Source: JAFGUB01 sp050305515
GTDB taxonomy: Bacteria > Campylobacterota > Campylobacteria > Campylobacterales > Sulfurimonadaceae
Assembly (NCBI GenBank): GCA_050305515.1
Contig: JBNLFL010000021.1
Span: 62,001-126,000 of the forward strand
DNA length: 64,000 nt
Reading direction: 5' to 3'
Both the position numbers and the translations under genes were made by a program. Below the pieces are notes generated by a model. It worked only from the letters and a program-made list of their open reading frames with translations. It was not told the DNA's origin and made no database searches. Positions 13,955 to 22,159 of this stretch are shown piece by piece (position 1 is the first letter of the stretch; every line of letters starts with the position of its first letter).

Positions 13955-15129
13955 TACTCCTCCGCCAGCGTCTCGTAGCGTGCATCGGTGAGTGTTTTCA
14001 AAAAGGCTACAATTGCATCTATCTTGGTGTCACTAAGCGCCTTGGTCGCATGCAGCACCTCGGTGTTGACCGTGGCATTCACTTCGGGTTCGTCCCAGAC
14101 CGCTCCGGTTTCAGGGTTGATAGCATGATCGCCATTACCCGCCAAGTGGTCGTAAAAAGCAATAACGGTTCGCAGCTCCTTAAAGACGCCGTTGCTCATG
14201 TACGGCCCCGTCACGGCAACGTTGCGCAGGCTTGGAACCTTGATTTTGCCATAGTGCGCACTGTCGTTAATGTCGGCGCGACCGCCCAGCCCCAGGTCGG
14301 TCGTATCGGCGGGGAGCCCTTTGGCGGAGAGTGCGGCGTAGTTGCGCGGCGTGCCGATGTTTTCATACTCGTAATTGCTAAAGAGCTCCTGCGCGCTCTC
14401 GCCTTCCGATGTCAGCGAATGGCAGGTGGCGCAGTTGGTGTTGTTGTTCGAGAAAAAGAGCGTATAACCCAGTTCTTCTTCGTCGGTAAAGGTCACTTCG
14501 CCTTTTTTCCAGCGGTCGTATTTCGAATCGAACGTGGCAAACGGTGCCGTCTTTTCAAACGTGCCTATCATCTCGGCAAGCGCGTCATACGAAGCGTTGA
14601 CATCATCGAAAATCGTTTCGCCGTAGAGCGCTTTGAAGTTTTCGACATACTGCGCATTCTCCCTGACACGCTCGATAACACTCGCCATATCCGGCATCAT
14701 CATCTCGGCAGTGTCGAGAAACGGCCCTTTGGCCTGCTCTTTAAGCGTTGCCGCGCGCCCGTCGTGAAACTGTCCGCCAATATAGCTGCCGTCCGTTTGC
14801 CGGTGAAACTCGGGGCTGAACATCGCATAGGCCGCCATCGGAGCGTTGCGGCCGCCGAGTGCGAGACCGTCATCGCCCAGCGAGTGCGACCCCTGCACCG
14901 GGTTGCCGTGGGCGGGGTCTTCGAAACGGGCATCCATAAAGGCGTGTTCAGGGTCGTGGCAAGTGGCACAGGAGGTATGGCGGGTCAGGGAGAGATTGGC
15001 ATCAAAAAAAAGTTTTTTGCCCAGCTCTTCTTTACTCAGTGTCTGCGCAGTGCCGCTTCCGCCACCGCCGCCGCATCCTGAGAGCAGCAACAAGGCACTC
15101 AAAAGGCTTACATGTAAACGTGTGTTCAT
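13954..15129 (-). CDS. Di-haem cytochrome c peroxidase / MauG-family lipoprotein
   Basis: About 391 residues, periplasmic and lipid-anchored (lipobox LLSGC, Cys near 19, followed by Gly-rich linker). Two haem c motifs are seen: CATCHDPEHAF near residue 54 and NCATCHSLTSEG near the middle, plus the family motifs GRNAPMAAYA, FHDGRA and KVPSLRNVAVTGPYMSNG. CCP reduces H2O2 with electrons from cytochrome c; MauG-like members oxidise other substrates. I start at the ATG at 15129 because GGAG lies 8 bases before it; the frame's TTG at 15141 overlaps that signal. A TTACATGTAA lies in the signal-peptide region (15108). Confidence 0.9.
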   Translation of the reverse strand: MNTRLHVSLLSALLLLSGCGGGGGSGTAQTLSKEELGKKLFFDANLSLTRHTSCATCHDPEHAFMDARFEDPAHGNPVQGSHSLGDDGLALGGRNAPMAAYAMFSPEFHRQTDGSYIGGQFHDGRAATLKEQAKGPFLDTAEMMMPDMASVIERVRENAQYVENFKALYGETIFDDVNASYDALAEMIGTFEKTAPFATFDSKYDRWKKGEVTFTDEEELGYTLFFSNNNTNCATCHSLTSEGESAQELFSNYEYENIGTPRNYAALSAKGLPADTTDLGLGGRADINDSAHYGKIKVPSLRNVAVTGPYMSNGVFKELRTVIAFYDHLAGNGDHAINPETGAVWDEPEVNATVNTEVLHATKALSDTKIDAIVAFLKTLTDARYETLAEE

Positions 15130-15143
15130 CGTCGTCTCCAAAA

Positions 15144-16463
15144 TTAAAATATAAACCCGGCGGAGAGGGTAATAACCTCTTCATCAGCCAGTTTGGCATC
15201 CGCACCGTAATCGCGGACCATATAGTCGGCCTTGAGTGCTACCTTGACGTCGGGGTAGTAGGCAACCCCCGCCGTGTAGTCAAAAAAGCGGTTGTTGTCG
15301 GGGTATTCGGTAATACCGTCCGCATCCATGTCAAGCCGTTCAATCTCGCCAACCACAAAGAGGCGCTGTGTCTCGGAGGGCAGCAGGTTGTAACCCACCG
15401 TCAGATACTGCCCGTTGACGCTCTGGCTCTGCGCGCCCTGCGGCAGATTTTCGGCTTCATCGTCCATCATGCCCGCTACCGCAAGCGCCGAAATGTTAAA
15501 GCCGTGGTTGTTGTAAGTCACGTGCGCCTCGGCCATGCCCACACCCACGGTGACGTTGCCCGAGAGCCCCGTGGTGTCTCCGGGTTTGACCTCTTTGGCT
15601 ACGCTGGAGTTGCCATAATATACCGATGCCCCGGCGTCAAGACCCTCGCCAAAGGCGTACTGTATACGCCCTACAAAGCCCAGATCGTCGGTAAACTGCC
15701 GCGCGCCCAGACGCCCCTGCTGAATGAAACGCCCTTCGCTGAATCCCCCGGCATCGGGTGCGGTGATGACACCGGCGTAGTACTCCAGCGCATCGATGCG
15801 CCCGTGCATCAAAGCCCCGTTGGTGTGCCATGTGGAGGGAATGATAAAGGTCTCCACCGCGGGGCGTTCGCTTGTGAGGTAAGCAACCGGTTCATGGTTG
15901 AGGTTGGTCAGACCCATCGGTACAAGGATGTGCCCAACCCGCAGCGACAACGCCGGGTCAAACAGGAAATCGAGGTAGCTAAACTCCACGATGGCATACT
16001 TGTAGTTTTTGGTATCGTCCGAACGCGCGCCGCCGTCTTCAAACTCGATCTCCGTGTTCATGACAATCCAGTCGTTGAACTTGAACCCAATGTACGGCAC
16101 GAAACGGACGATGTTATACTCCCCTTTTCTGCGGGTCTCGTTGGCGCTGTCGCTGGCGTAATTTTTAAACTCGGTATACTTTTTGTACTTGTACTCGCCA
16201 TACCCGCCAATGGAGACGGAACCTCTAGAGTGGTACACCTTCGAAGCCGCTTCACCCATGGAGCTGAAACTTTCATACTGCTCGCCCGGAGCGAAAATCG
16301 ACTCCTTAAGCGTCGCCACTTCCTCGATCAAAGATGATTCGCTCTGCTGCTGCGAACGTTTGAGCGTTTCAACTTCAGCCTTGAGCGCGTCGATCTGCGA
16401 CTGCATCGTGTCATTGCCAAAAAGCGCCGCGGCGCAACTAAGAGAGAGCAGGATTTTTTTCAT
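15144..16463 (-). CDS. Outer-membrane porin with coiled-coil N-terminus
   Basis: About 439 residues. A signal peptide (KKILLSLSCAAALFG) is followed by a coiled coil (IDALKAEVETLKRSQQQSE, about 24-50) and then a beta-barrel with alternating aromatic strands, ending in the C-terminal Phe typical of outer-membrane proteins (SAGFIF). The coiled coil plus barrel is the layout of phosphate-selective-porin-like proteins. I chose the ATG at 16463 with GGAG 7 bases upstream. It lies in an iron-type operon, so uptake of a metal complex is possible but unproven. Substrate unknown. Confidence 0.8.
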   Translation of the reverse strand: MKKILLSLSCAAALFGNDTMQSQIDALKAEVETLKRSQQQSESSLIEEVATLKESIFAPGEQYESFSSMGEAASKVYHSRGSVSIGGYGEYKYKKYTEFKNYASDSANETRRKGEYNIVRFVPYIGFKFNDWIVMNTEIEFEDGGARSDDTKNYKYAIVEFSYLDFLFDPALSLRVGHILVPMGLTNLNHEPVAYLTSERPAVETFIIPSTWHTNGALMHGRIDALEYYAGVITAPDAGGFSEGRFIQQGRLGARQFTDDLGFVGRIQYAFGEGLDAGASVYYGNSSVAKEVKPGDTTGLSGNVTVGVGMAEAHVTYNNHGFNISALAVAGMMDDEAENLPQGAQSQSVNGQYLTVGYNLLPSETQRLFVVGEIERLDMDADGITEYPDNNRFFDYTAGVAYYPDVKVALKADYMVRDYGADAKLADEEVITLSAGFIF

Positions 16464-17331
16464 AATTTTTCTCCGATGTAAAAGGTTCAAAAAAAAGCGA
16501 CAACAACGTCGTGTGGCGCACGTCACAGCCGAATGTCACCGGATGGACGCGGCTTACATGTAACGATCCGAAAAGACGGTCCCATACCGAAAAGATGCCG
16601 CCGTAATTTGTCCGCCCAAAGCCTCTGGCGTGGTGCAGCTGATGCATCCACGGCGAGATCAGCCAGCGTTCAGGCACATCGCCGTAACGCAGCGGCAGGT
16701 GCGAATGGCGCAGGTTTGAGCCGGCAAGGTTGAAAAGCACCGTAACCGCATTGGCGCCCAGAATCTCCGCAACGCCAATGCGTGCACCGAAAAAGTGCAA
16801 AAACACCCCGGTCACCACCCCCGCACTCAACGCATAGCGCAGCCCGAAAAGCATGTTCTCCACGGGATGCACCCGGTAAAACGTCAGTGGATTAAGCACC
16901 TCAGCGCTGTGATGCACCCTGTGAAAGCGCCACAGAAATGGAACTTCATGCAGGGCACGGTGCAACCAGTAACGGGTGAAGTCGCTCACGACAACCAAAG
17001 TCGCGGTATAGAGCACCATGACGGTGAGCGTATCGGCCCTGAGCGGCTCGTGATAGCCAAAAAACGCATCAAGCCCGAGCGCCACATCCGTAGCCGAGGG
17101 CATCAGCGGCGCGATCAGCGCGATCTTCACGATTGCCGAAAGCACGAAATAGCCGTAATCAAGCCGCGCCGAAGGGTGCCACCAGACGCCGCGCCCAAAG
17201 AGCATAGACCTATAGTGCGGCTTTACATGTAAGAACACAGCCGCTATCAGGGCGCTGCTAAGCCAGTACATCCAGAAGATGCGGCTCTGGGGGTTGATGA
17301 AGTACTCAAAGAGTTCCATCTCAGTCGCCAT
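16438..17331 (-). CDS. Fatty acid hydroxylase / sterol desaturase superfamily protein
   Basis: A 297-residue integral membrane di-iron protein. The eight-histidine pattern is visible: HRALH and HRVHHSAE near 144-164, and HQLHHA near 248-253, with several hydrophobic helices in the first 150 residues. Such enzymes hydroxylate or desaturate lipids using O2. The start is ATG at 17331, overlapping the upstream imelysin-like gene by 11 bases; ATG at 17319 is an alternative. Its end overlaps the porin start by 26 bases. Two TTACATGTAA copies lie in it (16554, 17223). Its place among iron-uptake genes is unusual. Confidence 0.85.
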   Translation of the reverse strand: MATEMELFEYFINPQSRIFWMYWLSSALIAAVFLHVKPHYRSMLFGRGVWWHPSARLDYGYFVLSAIVKIALIAPLMPSATDVALGLDAFFGYHEPLRADTLTVMVLYTATLVVVSDFTRYWLHRALHEVPFLWRFHRVHHSAEVLNPLTFYRVHPVENMLFGLRYALSAGVVTGVFLHFFGARIGVAEILGANAVTVLFNLAGSNLRHSHLPLRYGDVPERWLISPWMHQLHHARGFGRTNYGGIFSVWDRLFGSLHVSRVHPVTFGCDVRHTTLLSLFFEPFTSEKNYEKNPALS

Positions 17332-18328
17332 CTGCTTCTATGATGGTCTGCGTGTAGCTCAGTGCCGCAATCAGGGCGCTGTACTCGTTTTGCAGCAGGT
17401 CAGCACGCTCATAGAGCGCGCTGAGGCGCGCATCCGTCGCATCGGCTTCCAACGGGGCGTCGAAGGTACTAAGCAGTGCCGAAAACGCGTCAAGATGCCC
17501 TAGAATCGCTTCAGCCTGCGCCCCGGCGCCGTGCGCCGCCGCAATGTCGTAGAGGCCAGCCATCATAACGTCGCGGTGCGCCGCGATAATGGCGCCCATC
17601 GCTTCACGCGAAAGCCCCGAAACCGGATACTCAAAACGCGATGCGTCGGGATCGTCGCGGTACTTCACAACAAGTCCCGCCGCCTCGCCGATGCGCCACT
17701 CCTTGAGCTTGTAGGCACTGCCAATCAGCTGGTTAATCAGCACCGCCGTGCTCTCCGCTTCATCCGCTTCCCACTGCGTGTCGGCGCTGTAAAAAGCGGC
17801 AATCGTTTCACACTCATTCAAAAGTGCTTCGCTGATAAAATGCGCCGCGTCCATGCGCCGCTGTGTGAGTTCGCCCTCTTTATAGAGCGTGTATTCAAGC
17901 GCGTTGACACTGCGTGAGACGCTCTGGTAAAGCATGGCGGAGAGCGACGTGTTGTTCTCGAACGTACGGTCAAGCAGTGCGTGGATATCGGTGTTTCCGG
18001 AGTGGAACGCATCGATCTGCGCAGGCAGGTCGATCATTGACGATGAAAGCTCTCCGGCCACATACAGGGCTTCGGTGCGTTTCCAGCGTGTCATCAGCGT
18101 CGTAAAAGCCGCTTTGGCACTCGCTTCATCCGCAGCATCGCGCATTGCCGCAGCTGCCACGCCGAGCGCATCGGCATCGTCGCGCAGCAGGGTTTTGATC
18201 TGCGAGAGGGAGAGCGCGCTATCCGTGCTTCCGGCTCCCTGCAGACCGTTTTTGCCATCATAGGCATTCTCATCCACACAGCCGCCAAGCAAAAATGCCA
18301 GGGTTACAATTATCCATATACGTTTCAT
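17321..18328 (-). CDS. Imelysin-family lipoprotein (second copy)
   Basis: A 335-residue lipoprotein (LLGGC, Cys17) of the imelysin/peptidase M75 fold. The central segment SVSRSVNALEYTLYKEGE matches the imelysin ALEY(L)LY region, though the GxHxxE motif is not intact, and KEWRIGEAAGL is another family feature. Imelysin proteins (IrpA, EfeO-like) work in periplasmic iron acquisition. The start overlaps the DUF1111 stop (ATGA). The order imelysin, di-haem protein, imelysin is a known recurring arrangement in iron-regulated loci. Confidence 0.82.
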   Translation of the reverse strand: MKRIWIIVTLAFLLGGCVDENAYDGKNGLQGAGSTDSALSLSQIKTLLRDDADALGVAAAAMRDAADEASAKAAFTTLMTRWKRTEALYVAGELSSSMIDLPAQIDAFHSGNTDIHALLDRTFENNTSLSAMLYQSVSRSVNALEYTLYKEGELTQRRMDAAHFISEALLNECETIAAFYSADTQWEADEAESTAVLINQLIGSAYKLKEWRIGEAAGLVVKYRDDPDASRFEYPVSGLSREAMGAIIAAHRDVMMAGLYDIAAAHGAGAQAEAILGHLDAFSALLSTFDAPLEADATDARLSALYERADLLQNEYSALIAALSYTQTIIEADGD

Positions 18329-19665
18329 AGGTACTCCAGATACTCAATCAAGGTGCGCCGCGTAGTGCCATCGAGCGCCATAAAAGCGGCTTTTGCCGCC
18401 TCCGCTTCACCGCCATGCCATACGATAGCCTCTTCAATACTGCGAGCGCGGCCGTCATGCAGATAGGTCGCGCCTTTGCCGTGGAGTCCAAGTCCCCAAA
18501 GCGGGGCCGTCCGCCATTCGCGCGGCGACGCCCCGAAAATCGCATGACCGTCGGAAAGCGCTTCACCCATGTCATGCAGCAAAAAATCGCCATAGGGCGC
18601 AATGGCGATACCCTCTGCCGTTTCGAACCGATCGACATGACATAGGGTGCACCCCAGCTGCGTCATCAATGCCGCGCCTTCATGCCCTTTGGCACGCGGA
18701 TCGGGAAGCGGCACTTTCAGATGCGTCAGATAGGCGGCAATCGCCTCAAGCCGCTCCTGCGGCAGATCAAATTCACCCCGGCCTTTGGGCGCGGCGTTGC
18801 ACGCCGTCTGCACGTCGGTACAGTTCTCGGCGCTATAGAGCGGATTACTCAGTCCCATGTCGTTATGCGCCGCATTGGCGCTCTGGTGCAGGACATCCGG
18901 CGATGCCGCTTTCCAGGTAAAACGCCCCAGCATTCTTTTCCGATCCCCGTGCCAGACCCAATTCGCACGCCCGGATATGCCGTTATTGTCACGGTCGTCG
19001 GGATCTTCGTTCGCCAGAATCGCCGCTTCGGGAATCTGTTCAATCAGCCCCATCCCGATCAGAGCCGGAGCCAGATGCGCCGCAATGTTCGTTTGGGCAT
19101 CGAGCGGACCGTAAGCCAGATTTTCAATGCGGTACACCGGACGGTGCAGCGTAACGCCACCCCCGTCGGCATAGGTGACGCGCACATCTTCATACCTTAC
19201 ATGTAAGCGTCCCTCCGCCGCCACGTCGGCATTGCCGTTTTGGCTGAGCTGTCCTCCGTAGCGCGGGTCGGGTACAAAACCGCCCGATGGCATTTCTAAT
19301 ACGTTATTAAGTTTTGAAGGTTGCGAAAGCCGCGCCACAAGAGCACGCTTTGTGTTCCCCTTCTCATCAATCGCCACACCCGCGCCGTTGCGTTCATGGC
19401 ACGCGGTGCAGCTGTTGGCGCTGAAAAGCGGCCCGAGGCCGTCTCTGGCCGTAGTGGCCGAAGGCGCTTCCACCCAGGGAATCGTAAAGAAGCTGCGCCC
19501 CAGAACAAAGCGGTCGCGCATCTCATGCGAGACTCCGTCCATGATATGCGTCAGTGCGGATCTGCCGCGATCCGGGCTGAAAAAACCGTTGGGTCTTTCG
19601 GGTACGTCACTGCATCCGGAATAGATGAAAACCGCCACTGCGGCAGGTAAAAGGGTGCGCGCCAT
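18325..19665 (-). CDS. Di-haem DUF1111 (thiol oxidoreductase-like) lipoprotein
   Basis: About 446 residues, with a lipobox SGC near residue 18. Two c-type haem motifs are visible: CTACHERNGAG (near 86) and CTLCHVDRF (near 350), with LWGLGLHGKGATYLHDGRA towards the C-terminus, all typical of the DUF1111 family that accompanies imelysin proteins. A periplasmic redox role in iron uptake is inferred from context. I start at the ATG at 19665, 1 base after the upstream stop; the frame reaching 19701 overlaps that gene. A TTACATGTAA occurs at 19197. Confidence 0.85.
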   Translation of the reverse strand: MARTLLPAAVAVFIYSGCSDVPERPNGFFSPDRGRSALTHIMDGVSHEMRDRFVLGRSFFTIPWVEAPSATTARDGLGPLFSANSCTACHERNGAGVAIDEKGNTKRALVARLSQPSKLNNVLEMPSGGFVPDPRYGGQLSQNGNADVAAEGRLHVRYEDVRVTYADGGGVTLHRPVYRIENLAYGPLDAQTNIAAHLAPALIGMGLIEQIPEAAILANEDPDDRDNNGISGRANWVWHGDRKRMLGRFTWKAASPDVLHQSANAAHNDMGLSNPLYSAENCTDVQTACNAAPKGRGEFDLPQERLEAIAAYLTHLKVPLPDPRAKGHEGAALMTQLGCTLCHVDRFETAEGIAIAPYGDFLLHDMGEALSDGHAIFGASPREWRTAPLWGLGLHGKGATYLHDGRARSIEEAIVWHGGEAEAAKAAFMALDGTTRRTLIEYLEYL

Positions 19666-19666
19666 C

Positions 19667-21025
19667 TCAATCGACCTGTGTTTCCTCTGAGTCGGTGACA
19701 TCAGAAGTGGAGAGGTTGATTTCCAGCGCTCCCGCTACTTCCACCATCAAATCACCCAGATCGCGCATCTCGTTTTTCATATCCTTGATGGTCTGCGCCG
19801 TATCGCTGCCACTCATGATCTGATAGTCAAAATGCATGCGTGTTTTCGCCGTTTCATCCACAACGGCCACTTTGGCGTCGATTGAAGTGATCAGCGCGTC
19901 GATCTTGCTGCGCGTGGAAGCGTCACTGAGACTGTAAAGACTCGGACTGCCCGCTTTTAGCACGTTTTTAAAACCCTGATAGTTCAGCGCAATATCGCGA
20001 TGGGTGTTGTCGGAGAAGCAGGAGTGTTCATCCTCTTCGCTCGGAGTAAGCACCGCCACGGCGATACGCTCGTTGGCCAGTTCGGACTTGATAAAGAGTC
20101 CCATACCGCTGATAATGTCGCGCAGCGCCGTATCTGCGGCAATGTTTTTTGACGCGTCACTGCCGCCAAGGGTTCCCAGAAGTGCCGCACGGTAACAACC
20201 CGTCGCATCGCTCTGACAGTTGGTTGAAGCTGTTGTCTCCCATGCAGACGCGACGCGGCTCAGGTCTTCCACCAGCAGCGAAGCCGCCGCATTCAGGTAG
20301 GCTTTGCGGCGCTCGGCGTGCGCGTTGGAGGTGTAGTCTTCCAGCGGACGCTGCCCCGCCGTCATGGCGCCGTTGGTCACCGTATCGGCAATAAAGCTGT
20401 TATAGTCCTGATCCTGCCCCCAGAGCAGAAACTCGATGGCGTGATAGCCCGTAGCGACATTCGCATCGCCGCCGTTTTCATTAAGTGCGGCCAGTGCTTC
20501 GGCGGTGATGGTGGCGACATTAACACTCTCGCTCTCATCGCCTTCTGGCGTAAAGGTGCCCTCCGCATCAATAATGTTGCCCGATGTCGTCGCGCCGTTT
20601 TCATCAACCGTATAGTCGATCATGTTCTCATCGAGCGGCCATGCGTTGATCTGCCCTTCCGGTGCGCCGTAAGCCTCGGCCACCCACCCCGCTTCGGCAT
20701 CAATCGGGCCGTTACTAAGCCGGAAAATCTCCGTGACACCGTAACTCTCGCGTGATGCCAGCCATGCGTTTTTGGCCGCGTTCATTGTCGTCTGGGTCGG
20801 ATTGGCCGTAAAGGCAGCAATGGCGTTTTGAAGTGCTTTGGCATCCTGAAGGGCTACATTGATGGTACTGCGCGCCGCATCGGCATAGCTACCCAGAAGT
20901 GTGCGTTTTTCGGTTTCGCCGACGCTGCTTTTGGAAGACGATCCACCGCCTCCGCCACAGCCGCTGAGTGCGAGCACTGCTGCCACGGAGAGTGACGACA
21001 AAAAGAGTGAAGGTCTGAAGGTCAT
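19667..21025 (-). CDS. Imelysin-family iron-regulated lipoprotein (IrpA-like)
   Basis: A 452-residue lipoprotein (ALSGC, Cys23, then a Gly/Ser linker). The imelysin motif GYHAIEFLLWGQD at 193-205 contains the intact GxHxxE, and EDEHSCFSDNTHRD near 335 is the second conserved block. Members bind or process iron at the periplasmic face. First gene of a seven-gene minus-strand operon with almost no spacing. A Fur-box-like sequence lies in the 184-base gap upstream, so iron repression is likely. Confidence 0.9.
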   Translation of the reverse strand: MTFRPSLFLSSLSVAAVLALSGCGGGGGSSSKSSVGETEKRTLLGSYADAARSTINVALQDAKALQNAIAAFTANPTQTTMNAAKNAWLASRESYGVTEIFRLSNGPIDAEAGWVAEAYGAPEGQINAWPLDENMIDYTVDENGATTSGNIIDAEGTFTPEGDESESVNVATITAEALAALNENGGDANVATGYHAIEFLLWGQDQDYNSFIADTVTNGAMTAGQRPLEDYTSNAHAERRKAYLNAAASLLVEDLSRVASAWETTASTNCQSDATGCYRAALLGTLGGSDASKNIAADTALRDIISGMGLFIKSELANERIAVAVLTPSEEDEHSCFSDNTHRDIALNYQGFKNVLKAGSPSLYSLSDASTRSKIDALITSIDAKVAVVDETAKTRMHFDYQIMSGSDTAQTIKDMKNEMRDLGDLMVEVAGALEINLSTSDVTDSEETQVD

Positions 21026-21084
21026 GATGATTCCTTTTGATAATTGTTATCGGAATCATATTCAATGAAAGCTTAAGTGATTAT

Positions 21085-21107
21085 TTTATTGATAATCATT
21101 ATTGATT
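21085..21107. promoter_or_regulatory. Fur-box-like operator
   Basis: TTTATTGATAATCATTATTGA contains 12 contiguous bases (GATAATCATTAT) of the consensus Fur box. A weaker related element, TGATAATTGTTATC, lies at 21038-21051, nearer the imelysin start. Both lie between the divergent imelysin operon and the CARDB-like gene at 21210. Confidence 0.7.
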
Positions 21108-21209
21108 TAATACTTATCTGTAAGCTCACAGATATCTCACACCTCCATTCTACACTTCTCTCAAGCAAATCAAAAAAACGCTTCGAAAGAGGCAAAAAAA
21201 GGATAAACA

Positions 21210-22142
21210 ATGAAAGCTCTGGCAACTTCTCTTCTGGCAGCAGGCATGATGGCAGGCGCACTTGGTGCGGCGGATGTCAGCAAAATCGATCTGACAACCA
21301 GTTACGACGCGGGCAAATACTTCAACTATGCCACACCCGATCTGAGTGTCTCGATGTACTCCTATTCAAGCGGCACCTACACACCGCTACAGAACCTGCC
21401 CCGCAACACCTATGAGATCTACAGCCGTGAAGGCATGATCACCACGCCTGTGAGTGTGACGTTCTTTCTGACACCGCGATTCAATATGACCTTCAGCAAT
21501 ACCGAAGACTTTATCGAACTGGGTAAAACAAAAGTCAGAATCACCGGTAATCAGAACCTGTTCAGATTTCCCGAATCACTTGCCATTCCGGCCGGTATGA
21601 CGCCGGGGCACTATTATCTGGGCATCAAGGTCGACAGCGAGAATGTCTACGCAGAGATCAACGAGCACAACAATATGACAAACTACATGATTGAAGTAGA
21701 TGAACGCGCACCGCATATCAGCAGTTTCGCTGTCTCGCAGCAGAGCAGTTCGTGGACCGATCCGGCCGCACAGGAGCAGTCGTGTGTGGATGCCTTTGGT
21801 GAGGGTGCCCGCGTGGCTTCATGGAGCGATATTGAACGTTTCGTACGCGACGGCGGCGATGCTTCTGAACTAGCAGATAGAATTTCTCTTCGCTCCTGGT
21901 CGCTCTTTATCAACCACGAGGGCGAGGCGATGAGTAGCAGCGGCGGCAAGTACATGATCTCCAAAGGCAATCCGAAACTCAAACTCCAGAGTGCCATCGA
22001 TTCGGTGCAGAATCACACAATCGATCTTAAAACCGTCAATACCACATGGGCGTTTCAAAACGGTGCGTATCACAACACGCTCTGCATCAGTCCCATATGG
22101 TTTGTCGTATCCGAATCAGATAATGTAGTCGATCCCCTCTAG
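21210..22142 (+). CDS. Exported protein with CARDB-like domain
   Basis: A 310-residue protein with a clear signal peptide (about 1-20, cleaved near ALGAA). The segment IPAGMTPGHYYLGIKVDSEN followed by NEHNNMTNY (about 130-160) is typical of CARDB-type adhesion folds (Ig-like, often Ca-stabilised and surface-exposed). The C-terminal third is unassigned. AAAAAGGA lies 6 bases before the ATG. It is divergent from the imelysin operon and shares the intergenic region holding the Fur-box-like site, so iron control is possible. Confidence 0.65.
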   Translation: MKALATSLLAAGMMAGALGAADVSKIDLTTSYDAGKYFNYATPDLSVSMYSYSSGTYTPLQNLPRNTYEIYSREGMITTPVSVTFFLTPRFNMTFSNTEDFIELGKTKVRITGNQNLFRFPESLAIPAGMTPGHYYLGIKVDSENVYAEINEHNNMTNYMIEVDERAPHISSFAVSQQSSSWTDPAAQEQSCVDAFGEGARVASWSDIERFVRDGGDASELADRISLRSWSLFINHEGEAMSSSGGKYMISKGNPKLKLQSAIDSVQNHTIDLKTVNTTWAFQNGAYHNTLCISPIWFVVSESDNVVDPL

Positions 22143-22159
22143 GCTACACCCTCCCCAGT

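Noticed and set aside
13915..15081. Long open frame (388 codons) on the plus strand
   Set aside because: It is the complement of the cytochrome c peroxidase gene; the minus-strand product has haem motifs and a lipobox, the plus-strand product has no recognisable features.
15039..16337. Long plus-strand frame (432 codons)
   Set aside because: Shadow of the porin gene on the minus strand; GC-rich third positions keep it open.
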